NCBI GenBank assembly: GCA_015232555.1
Contig: JADFZJ010000002.1
Span: 1-64,000 of the forward strand
From: Desulfamplus sp.
GTDB lineage: Bacteria; Desulfobacterota; Desulfobacteria; Desulfobacterales; Desulfobacteraceae
Direction: 5' to 3'
Length of the DNA stretch: 64,000 nt
The first letter of the stretch is position 1. Every line of letters starts with the position of its first letter. A program made the position numbers and the translations under genes. The notes beneath the pieces were generated by a model. That model saw only the letters and a program-made list of their open reading frames with translations, had not been told where the DNA came from and did not search any database. This document shows, piece by piece, positions 52,237 to 60,413 of this stretch.

Positions 52237-53064
52237 CTAAACACTTTCAAGCCTTGCAACCATATAGCCGGGTCTAATTTTAGAGATATCAGTTACAGCA
52301 CTGGAGTTTTCACCACCAATATTTTCAACCACAATTTCAGATACAAGCAGACCAGATTCATTCAAAAGATTCATCTTCTCGCCAGGTTCAACTCCGTGTT
52401 TCTTACCAAGTCCAAAGAAAATTTCAAGACCCTTTTCATGTCTTATGACCCGATATATTTCTGCAAATCCTTGTTCCGCCATCTGAGTCTCAATTTTTCC
52501 AGATATTATAAAAATTAATCCTCCAGCTATAATAACAATAGGGAAAAAAGCAATTACTATTGACCACGGAGAGATAGCTGTAAATCTTTTGATAAATGAC
52601 AGATCACTCTGCCTTAAGGCTTTGGCATCGCTATAGACATTTACTGTATAGGTAGATAATTTTTCAACTTTTACTCTATCATCTGGTTTTATATTAGTAA
52701 GGTCATTAAAATGAATTTTTATCTGATATTTTCCTTGAGGTAAAGAGGAATCTACCTTTACATTTCCTCTCCACATCTCTTCACCAAGCCAGTAGCCTGA
52801 GAACAACTCGTCATCAAATGACAAAGTAACCCCTGATGAATCTGATGAAAAAGAGATATCACGAACACTTTTTATATTTCCATACACCTTGCCAACCATC
52901 TCAAAAGAGCGTCCTGTAATTATATCGATATGATTAGCTGGTTTTCTGTACGATGATATAAGAGCATCAAAAATTCCAATAAGCGTTATTATCATTGCTA
53001 AAACGCATATTCTTCCAAAAATTACTCTATTGTTAATCAGTTTATTATTATCAATAGATATCAT
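52237..53064 (-). CDS. Membrane protein of unknown function (two predicted TM segments)
   Basis: Hydrophobic stretches near residues 17-38 and 167-187; no recognised family. Confidence 0.6.
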   Translation of the reverse strand: MISIDNNKLINNRVIFGRICVLAMIITLIGIFDALISSYRKPANHIDIITGRSFEMVGKVYGNIKSVRDISFSSDSSGVTLSFDDELFSGYWLGEEMWRGNVKVDSSLPQGKYQIKIHFNDLTNIKPDDRVKVEKLSTYTVNVYSDAKALRQSDLSFIKRFTAISPWSIVIAFFPIVIIAGGLIFIISGKIETQMAEQGFAEIYRVIRHEKGLEIFFGLGKKHGVEPGEKMNLLNESGLLVSEIVVENIGGENSSAVTDISKIRPGYMVARLESV

Positions 53065-53184
53065 AACAACATCTCTCCTGTATTTTAAAAATTGTCTTAA
53101 AGTGGGGGTTAGATTCCATATATCTCCAAAGCTATTTCAACCTTTGAAGTAATGCAAAGGGGGGATTAGTATAAAAAAATAAGA

Positions 53185-53231
53185 AGACAGCGGACTATGC
53201 ACAAATGGGCGAATGAGCATGACCGCTGTCT
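53185..53231 (-). terminator. Terminator downstream of the 53263-53850 lipoprotein gene
   Basis: AGACAGCGG/CCGCTGTCT 9-bp stem with inner ATGC/GCAT; minus strand continues TCTTATTTTTTTATAC. Confidence 0.65.
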
Positions 53232-53262
53232 CTTATAGTGGCGATGGCAACCGCCGTGGAAC

Positions 53263-53850
53263 TTATTTTTTGAAAAGGTCTGTTGTGGTAATATTCATCA
53301 TGCGCAGGGCTTTTCCAGGCTCTTTATAGTAAATTCTCACTTCGTCCCCTGCTGCCCATGTCTCATCAGGCAGAGAGAAATATTCTTCTGGAAGCGAGAA
53401 GGTTACAAGAATTTTCTGGCGTTTTGAGAAAATCTGAATTGATTTTGCATTCTTGTCAACAATCGGGAACTTCTTGTCTCTTACAAGAGGGCTATCTTTA
53501 GAGACATTATCCTTTCTCTCAATAAGGGTATATGCAATCTCTTTAAACTGCTGGGTCGCTGTATCAAAGATGTTTATGGTGTTTTTATCTACATCAAGTT
53601 TCATTCTCTGACCAACTGATGGATGTGCTCCCATCTCATTTTTGTCTTCAGGGGTTGTAAAGACAACCGGAGGAAGAAGTGTATATTCTGGTTTTCCTTT
53701 TATAATACTTTTATCTTCAATAAACGTAACCTTCTTGTTCTCTTTATCATATGCAATCACCCGTCCCTGAATAACCTTACCCTCATCATTGCAGCCCGTG
53801 ATTACCATCACAAGAACTACTGCGAGTGCGAGTCCGATAAATCTTCTCAT
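53263..53850 (-). CDS. Lipoprotein, DUF4881-like
   Basis: Lipobox VLVMVITGCNDEGKVIQGRVIAYD; adjacent to a TSUP transporter. Confidence 0.6.
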   Translation of the reverse strand: MRRFIGLALAVVLVMVITGCNDEGKVIQGRVIAYDKENKKVTFIEDKSIIKGKPEYTLLPPVVFTTPEDKNEMGAHPSVGQRMKLDVDKNTINIFDTATQQFKEIAYTLIERKDNVSKDSPLVRDKKFPIVDKNAKSIQIFSKRQKILVTFSLPEEYFSLPDETWAAGDEVRIYYKEPGKALRMMNITTTDLFKK

Positions 53851-53912
53851 ATTAATCTCCTTAAATATATATTCTGGTTTTCATATATGGTTATAGTCTG
53901 TTTTTCATACTT

Positions 53913-54977
53913 CTATTTTTTCTTTGCAGCAATCTCTGCCCTTGCTCCCTGAACCATCTTTATTGTTATGTAGAGAGACATAGCAAAAACAAGTCCAAGT
54001 ACCAGAGTTGTTGAAGAGTTATCTAAAAGGACTTTGTAATCTGGCATCTCTTTAGCAAGCAGTTTCAAAATGATTGACAATGCACATCCGATAACTGCAA
54101 GTCCAAAAGCTATACGGATACCATAACCTTTGATGTATTTTGTAGCTACAGTTCCAATCTGTGCTCCTATTGCTGCACCAACAAGCATGATAACAGCAGC
54201 AACAAGCTCGGTACGTCCTTTCATTGTATAGGTAAATGCACCATAAAGACCTGAAATCATAACCTCAAAAAGGTCGGTTCCAACTGCTACGTGGGTTGGG
54301 CATCCAATAAGATAGATCAGGGCTGGCATACGAATAAGACCGCCGCCAATACCAAGGATACCTGCAATCCAACCTGTAAGAAAGCTGATTAAGATAGGAA
54401 GCCATGCAGTACATGTAATGCCTGCTGCTGTAAAGTGAACCATAGGGGCAATGTTGATTTTGTGAAGGGTTTTATGCCACTCTATACCTGTTGAAAGAGC
54501 GTCAACTGCCTGACCTCTTGCTAAGGCTTCTCTATCTTTTCTCATCTTTTTTGCCACATCAGCAAAAACCATCCATGCAATGAGCCCAAGAAGAACAAGG
54601 TAAAGAGTACGGACAACAAACTCAACGTTGCCAAGTCTCTCAAGCCACATAATCATCTGGGCTCCAACCTCAAATCCGACTACAGTACCAACCAACATTA
54701 TGAAGCCGAGCTTGTAGTCAACATTTCCGAATTTCCCGTGACGCATTGTGGAAATAAGGGACTTTCCAGCCATGTGGGCAATGTCAGTTCCAATTGCAAA
54801 TGCCATTGGAAAACCAAGTATATTAAGACCGGGGGTTACCATCCACGCACCACCCATACCAAAGAATCCACCGATAATTCCTACACCTACGCCGAGAATG
54901 ATAAGACCCGGCCAGAAAATTGTAACACCAGAAATAGGCATCAATACATATAGCCAATCCATAAATATATCCTCCAT
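53913..54977 (-). CDS. TSUP family (TauE/SafE) sulfite exporter-like transporter
   Basis: GVGIIGGFFGMGGAWMVTPGLNILGFPMAFAIGTDIAHMAGKS and GWIAGILGIGGGLIRMPALIYLIGCPTHVAVGTDL: duplicated TSUP motif. Confidence 0.88.
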   Translation of the reverse strand: MEDIFMDWLYVLMPISGVTIFWPGLIILGVGVGIIGGFFGMGGAWMVTPGLNILGFPMAFAIGTDIAHMAGKSLISTMRHGKFGNVDYKLGFIMLVGTVVGFEVGAQMIMWLERLGNVEFVVRTLYLVLLGLIAWMVFADVAKKMRKDREALARGQAVDALSTGIEWHKTLHKINIAPMVHFTAAGITCTAWLPILISFLTGWIAGILGIGGGLIRMPALIYLIGCPTHVAVGTDLFEVMISGLYGAFTYTMKGRTELVAAVIMLVGAAIGAQIGTVATKYIKGYGIRIAFGLAVIGCALSIILKLLAKEMPDYKVLLDNSSTTLVLGLVFAMSLYITIKMVQGARAEIAAKKK

Positions 54978-55039
54978 TTATTAAAGTAATATTCTAAAAA
55001 TAGTATCAGATTTTGCTAAAGATTAGTATGACTTTAGCA

Positions 55040-55348
55040 TCAATGTTCAGCAAGGTCTCTATGTTCGAGATCAATACCAATGCCTTTCATCACAATATCT
55101 GCCACAGTTCCAAAAAGAAGACCGATTAAAGGTATTAACACTATTGTGAGCAGGGAAAAATAAAGATGACTCTCATTGTAAAGAGTTCCCCATGCATGAA
55201 GAATACCTGTAAGCCCTCTGGTGTCTGCTACAATAACTACTAATGATGCCTTTTCACCTGCTGCAAGAACAGTCTGAGGTAGAAGGACGCACATCATAAT
55301 AATAAGACTACTGATTTTCATCCAAATTCCTTTCATCTTTCCTTTCAT
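55040..55348 (-). CDS. Small membrane protein with signal peptide and one C-terminal TM
   Basis: Strong RBS GGAGGAAACA before the internal ATG (MKGKMKGIW); track start is 55387. MKGKMKGIWMKISSLIIMMCVLLPQTVLAAGE... and YFSLLTIVLIPLIGLLFGTVADIV. Confidence 0.65.
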   Translation of the reverse strand: MKGKMKGIWMKISSLIIMMCVLLPQTVLAAGEKASLVVIVADTRGLTGILHAWGTLYNESHLYFSLLTIVLIPLIGLLFGTVADIVMKGIGIDLEHRDLAEH

Positions 55349-55737
55349 TGTTTCCTCCAGATTAATTTTGTTTAAAGTTAAACACATTAAAAATTTTTTT
55401 GTCTTATGTTCAAAGCCTTTTATCTATGACTTTGGGTTCGTTGATATTCTTTTAATGTTGTTTTTCTGCTTTCTACGGTTAGTCTGTGTTGGGTAATACC
55501 AAGTTTCGTGCCATGCTGATTCAAAGCAGATAAAATTTTTAAAACCCTTATTTGATGGGTTTTCAGGAGAAAAAATTGAGAGAGGATGACTTTCTAATGA
55601 AAGATATTGGCTTTTTGGAGGTGTCATATTTTTTTACACTGTGTAAAAAAAAATCGAGGAAAGATGTAAAGAGGGATAAAAGTGCAAAAGAGCTACGCTC
55701 AAATGAATTGTATGGTTATGGCAGTTTTTAAAAAGGC

Positions 55738-55774
55738 AAAGATTTGACAACTTTATAAAAGTTGTCAAATCTTT
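55738..55774. promoter_or_regulatory. Perfect 17-bp hairpin in the divergent intergenic region
   Basis: AAAGATTTGACAACTTT-ATA-AAAGTTGTCAAATCTTT. Confidence 0.6.
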
Positions 55775-55886
55775 GGACAGCAGTTACATCATAATAATTA
55801 ATATTCAGTATATTCAGTGATGGTATGTTTCTTGATTCAAATTTTCAGGGGATATAACAGATAAATCAAAAAGGAGTTTTTCATTC

Positions 55887-58763
55887 ATGCCAACAATTAT
55901 TGGTAATATCAAAAAACTTATCCGATCAAAGCTCAGAAACTCTAAAGAGAATAGATCAAATCTCAACACTGCTGACGAAAAGGCTGAATTGAATGCTGTA
56001 TTCAGATTCAAATACACGCTTTTTAAAGAGCTTTTAGCTGCAAATTCGGAACTTCTCAATATTTTGTCTGATATGGAGGAAAAACTGAAAGGAGAGCATA
56101 TATTCGGAAGTTCATATATTAAAAGTCAGGCAAACCGCTCTTTGATGCACTCATTTAAAATGGTTAAAAATCTCAATGTACTTTCAGGTGGCAGGTATCC
56201 TAAATTATATGAGGTCTTAGGTAATATTAACCAGAATATCAAGGCCGTTATCAATGAGAAAAAGGAGAGTGAACCACCATTTCATGTGATTCCATACAGT
56301 AATATTTTTAAAAAGGATGCTGACTGGGTCGGTGGTAAAAATGCAAATCTCGGTGAAATTCAAAACTGCCTCAACATTCCCGTACCCGAAGGTTTTGCCA
56401 TCACTACAAGAGCATTCAACCACTTTCTTGACCACAACAATCTCAGAGAAGAGATTATGAACAGGAAAAATCTCATTGGTGATGATGAGGATAACGTGAG
56501 TCACCCTGAGAATGCCGTTAATACAGAGGGTGTAAATGATCTTGCACTTCTGAACCGCCTTAGTGAAGAGGTGATGGAGCTGATACAGTCAAAACTTATT
56601 CCCTATGATATGATGGCAGATATCATATCCTCCTGCGAAACCATATGGGCAGACAGTCCGGATATAAGACTTGCAATGCGCAGCAGTGCAATCGGTGAAG
56701 ATGGAGATCTATCTTTCGCAGGCCAGTATCTGACGCTTCTTAATGTGAGACCGGAGCACATAGGTGAAGCCTACAAGTCCATTATCGCAAGCCTCTATAC
56801 AGCCCGCTCCATATTCTACAGGATTTCAAAAGGAATCTATGATGATGATTTAGCTATGGCTGTTGCCTGTATCAGAATGGTGGATTCAGTTGCAAGCGGA
56901 GTAATGTACACGCGTCACCCTTATAATATTGTTGATGAAAATATAATCATCAATGCTGTATGGGGATTAGGACCTTATGCAGTTGACGGAATCATCCGTC
57001 CAGATACTTATGTAGTTGAAAAGGGAAATTTTCCAAAAGATGATTTTGTTTTGATTTTAAGTCGTCAGATATCAGACAAGAAAGTTCAGTTGGTCTGTAA
57101 TAATGATCTGAATAACGGTAATATTACCAATAATGATGATAATTTGAGCGATAATCATGTTAGTTCCAGTCAGAATAAAGCTAATGTAGAAGCAAGAGAT
57201 AATACAATTGAAGGTGGGGTAAAGGAGATACCAGTGCCTTTAGAAAAACAGTCAGCCCCATGCCTTACAGATGACCAGATAAAGCAGCTTGCCCATTATG
57301 GAATGCAGCTTGAAGAGCATTATAAATGTGCTCAGGATGTTGAGTGGGCACTTGATAACACTGGCAAAATTATGATCTTGCAATCAAGACCTCTTAAAAT
57401 AAAGGCTGTACCACATAAATCGGCACTGAACAGATCCAGTTTGGCCTCCCTTGCTGGGGGAGGAGTAGATAGAATCTCATTAAAAGCAGCACCAATATCA
57501 GGATATAAAATCCTTATAAACCAGAGTGAGGTTGCATCTCAGGGGGCTGGTACCGGAAAGGCTTTTCATGTTGCATCTCAGGATGACCTGGCTGCATTTC
57601 CCAAGGGTGCTGTTCTTATTGCCCGCCACTCTTCTCCTGAATATGTTGTTGTTATGAAGCTGTGTAGCGGTATCATAACAGAATCAGGCAGTGTGAGCGG
57701 ACACATGGCAGCACTTGCCCGTGAGTTTAATGTGCCGACTCTCATGGGCCTGGGGGCACAGGATGTACTTAATCTTATTCCCGATGGTATGGAGATAACC
57801 GTTGATGGTTATGCAGGCAGAGTCTACGAAGGGGTTGTGACAGAGCTTCTCTCAGCAGTTGAAAAAAAAGATGCCCACATGAAAGGTACACCTGTACATG
57901 ACCACCTGACAAAGGTGGCGGAACTTATGACCCCCCTTTATCTTATCAACCCCAAGGCACCGGAGTTCTCCCCTTCAGGCTGCAAAACTCTTCATGATAT
58001 CGCCCGCTTCTGCCATGAAAACTCTTACACAGAGATGTTCAACGTAAGCGATATCGCGTCAAAGCGGCATAAATGCTCATTCCGTCTATCTGTCTCACTT
58101 CCAATTGATCTTCATGTTATTGATCTGGGCGGTGGTATCCGCAGTGGTTTTATTTCAAGGAATGCAGAATATGGATATGATAATACATACAATGAACGTC
58201 TCTCAATTGACGAGATTTCATCAGTTCCTTTTCTTGCACTCCTCAAAGGGATGCTCAGCAGGGAAGTCCATGGAGTTGAGCCAAGACCTGTAAGTTTTTC
58301 AGGGCTTTTCTCTGTGATGCAGGAGCAGATGCTATCTCCTGGTCATGGAGGCGGCGAGAGATTTGGCGACAGAAGTTATGCCATAATTGCGGACAAATAT
58401 CTCAATTTTAGCTCAAGAGTTGGATATCACTACAGTGTTGTAGATGCCTACTGCGGAGAGACAATTAATAAAAACTACATCACCTTCTCATTTAAAGGGG
58501 GAGCTGCTGATGATATCAGGAAAAACAGGCGTGTCAGAGCAATTGCCCTGATACTTGAACAGATAGATTTTACGGTTGCTGTAAAAGAAGATAAAGTTGA
58601 TGCAAGGCTTCAGAAGTATCCATGTTCGTTTATCCAGAACAGATTGGATACCTTAGGAAAACTTCTTATCTTTACCCGTCAAATGGATATGCTTATGACA
58701 ACTGAAAAGAGTATAAAATGGGTAGCAGATAACTTTCTTTCAGGTAACTACAAATTTTGCTAA
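55887..58763 (+). CDS. PEP synthase/PPDK-like protein with ATP-binding and phosphohistidine domains, atypical C-terminus
   Basis: DADWVGGKNANLGEIQNCLNIPVPEGFAITTRAF, RSSAIGEDGDLSFAGQYLT, QDVEWALDNTGKIMILQSRPL, GIITESGSVSGHMAALAREFNVPTLMG. Confidence 0.82.
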   Translation: MPTIIGNIKKLIRSKLRNSKENRSNLNTADEKAELNAVFRFKYTLFKELLAANSELLNILSDMEEKLKGEHIFGSSYIKSQANRSLMHSFKMVKNLNVLSGGRYPKLYEVLGNINQNIKAVINEKKESEPPFHVIPYSNIFKKDADWVGGKNANLGEIQNCLNIPVPEGFAITTRAFNHFLDHNNLREEIMNRKNLIGDDEDNVSHPENAVNTEGVNDLALLNRLSEEVMELIQSKLIPYDMMADIISSCETIWADSPDIRLAMRSSAIGEDGDLSFAGQYLTLLNVRPEHIGEAYKSIIASLYTARSIFYRISKGIYDDDLAMAVACIRMVDSVASGVMYTRHPYNIVDENIIINAVWGLGPYAVDGIIRPDTYVVEKGNFPKDDFVLILSRQISDKKVQLVCNNDLNNGNITNNDDNLSDNHVSSSQNKANVEARDNTIEGGVKEIPVPLEKQSAPCLTDDQIKQLAHYGMQLEEHYKCAQDVEWALDNTGKIMILQSRPLKIKAVPHKSALNRSSLASLAGGGVDRISLKAAPISGYKILINQSEVASQGAGTGKAFHVASQDDLAAFPKGAVLIARHSSPEYVVVMKLCSGIITESGSVSGHMAALAREFNVPTLMGLGAQDVLNLIPDGMEITVDGYAGRVYEGVVTELLSAVEKKDAHMKGTPVHDHLTKVAELMTPLYLINPKAPEFSPSGCKTLHDIARFCHENSYTEMFNVSDIASKRHKCSFRLSVSLPIDLHVIDLGGGIRSGFISRNAEYGYDNTYNERLSIDEISSVPFLALLKGMLSREVHGVEPRPVSFSGLFSVMQEQMLSPGHGGGERFGDRSYAIIADKYLNFSSRVGYHYSVVDAYCGETINKNYITFSFKGGAADDIRKNRRVRAIALILEQIDFTVAVKEDKVDARLQKYPCSFIQNRLDTLGKLLIFTRQMDMLMTTEKSIKWVADNFLSGNYKFC

Positions 58764-58767
58764 ATTA

Positions 58768-58865
58768 GTGATGTTACGCAAAGCCACTCCCCAGCACTCC
58801 CCGCAGGGATCGAGTGATATTATTCCCCCTCTTCTTATGGGGAGGGGGTCAAGAGGGTGTGGGGC
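58768..58865. repeat. GC-rich ~90-bp dispersed repeat, copy A
   Basis: GTGATGTTACGCAAAGCCACTCCCCAGCACTCCCCGCAGGGA...GATATTATTCCCCCTCTTCTTATGGGGAGGGGG...TGGGGCA; closely matches copy B at 60326. Confidence 0.8.
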
Positions 58866-58868
58866 AGA

Positions 58869-60287
58869 TTATTTTTTCTTTCCAGTCGTTCCTATTAATA
58901 AAGTGAGTTCATGCACAAAATTGAGCATCCCCTCAGACTGTGCATGCATCTGCTCAGAAGCACTTGCAGACTCTTCTGCACTTGCAGCATTTTGCTGTAT
59001 AACTTTCTCCATTTCAGCAACAGCTATATTGACCTGTTCAATGCCAGTTGCCTGCTCCCGAGACGCTTCGGATATTTTACCAATCAATGAGCCAACCTCA
59101 TTCGTGCTTTGTGTCACTTGATTGAATGCCTCGCTTGTTTTATTAACAAGCTCTGAGCCACTCATAACCTTTTGCACAGTACCCTGAATTAAATTAGCTG
59201 TATTTTTTGCTGCATCTGCAGAACGCATGGCAAGATTTCTTACCTCTTCAGCAACAACAGCAAAACCTGCTCCAGCCTCTCCTGCTCTTGCTGCTTCAAC
59301 AGCAGCATTAAGTGCCAAAAGGTTGGTCTGAAACGCAATCTCATCAATGGTTTTAATGATCTTTGAAATTGCATCACTTGCCTTAGAGATATCGTCCATT
59401 GAGACTATAAGATGATCCATTGAATCATTGGCTCTGCTTACAACTTTATTGGCATTTTGCATCAATTTATCAGCTTGACTCGCATTATGAGAATTCTGTT
59501 TTGTCATGGAAGATATCTGTTCTAAAGATGATGCACTCTCCTCAATAGATGCAGCCTGTTCAGATGCCCCTTCTGCTAAAGATTGACTGGCACTTGAGAC
59601 ATGTCCCGATGCTGCTGAAACTTGTTCTGCACCGTCTTGCAATCCATAAATAACCCTATTAAGTGGTGTTGTAATGGCTCGTGTTATTAAAAATGAGAGC
59701 AATCCGCCTAAAACAACAGCAGTAACACCTGCCATCAACATTAAGATATTTGCATGGTATATTTCTGTCTCCATTTTTGACTTTTGGTTTGCTGTAGCAT
59801 CTTCACACTCTTTAATAGCATCTCTGGCAGCTTTCACCATAAGGTCATCTGCATCTTGCTCTTTTTTTAAAATCTCTTGATTAACACTGCTCTTATCTTC
59901 AAGTGATAATTTCTCCTTATGCAAAGATATGTATTGATTGAACGCACTATAATACATCTTAATCTTTGCAACTACTTCATCCATCTGAGCCTTGTTTAAA
60001 GGGTCTTTGAATTTATCTTTAATCTCATAAGCGTGTTTGATAATATTTTTAACATTTTCATCAACCTTTTGTAGATAGCTATCATCATTACGGATAATAT
60101 AATTTTTCTCATGGCGTCTTGCTTCAAGCACCATTTTTACCATTGAATTTACACCATCTGCTTTGTCAACTCTATCCGCAACGCTTGATAAACTGCTGTA
60201 CCCAATATATGCAACAACCATTACAAAAAATATAATAATGGCAAATCCACAAGATATCTTTACCCCAAGTTTTAGATTATTAAACAT
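58869..60287 (-). CDS. Methyl-accepting chemotaxis protein
   Basis: 4HB-type periplasmic region, TM, signalling tip [50 protein letters not shown]. Confidence 0.94.
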   Translation of the reverse strand: MFNNLKLGVKISCGFAIIIFFVMVVAYIGYSSLSSVADRVDKADGVNSMVKMVLEARRHEKNYIIRNDDSYLQKVDENVKNIIKHAYEIKDKFKDPLNKAQMDEVVAKIKMYYSAFNQYISLHKEKLSLEDKSSVNQEILKKEQDADDLMVKAARDAIKECEDATANQKSKMETEIYHANILMLMAGVTAVVLGGLLSFLITRAITTPLNRVIYGLQDGAEQVSAASGHVSSASQSLAEGASEQAASIEESASSLEQISSMTKQNSHNASQADKLMQNANKVVSRANDSMDHLIVSMDDISKASDAISKIIKTIDEIAFQTNLLALNAAVEAARAGEAGAGFAVVAEEVRNLAMRSADAAKNTANLIQGTVQKVMSGSELVNKTSEAFNQVTQSTNEVGSLIGKISEASREQATGIEQVNIAVAEMEKVIQQNAASAEESASASEQMHAQSEGMLNFVHELTLLIGTTGKKK

Positions 60288-60325
60288 CGTTTATCCCCCT
60301 ATTTTAATAAGCCATATTTAATTCA

Positions 60326-60413
60326 GTCATCTTACGCAAAGCCCCTCCCCAGCCCTCGCCGCAGGGAGAGGGCACGATATTATTCCTCCTCTCCTTATGG
60401 GGAGGGGTGGGGC
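60326..60413. repeat. GC-rich ~90-bp dispersed repeat, copy B (overlaps 3' end of the HK gene at 60395)
   Basis: GTCATCTTACGCAAAGCCCCTCCCCAGCCCTCGCCGCAGGGAGAGGGCACGATATTATTCCTCCTCTCCTTATGGGGAGGGGTGGGGCA. Confidence 0.8.

Noticed and set aside
55424-55627. Minus-strand 67-aa ORF
   Set aside because: No recognisable domain or convincing RBS; region is more likely regulatory or non-coding.
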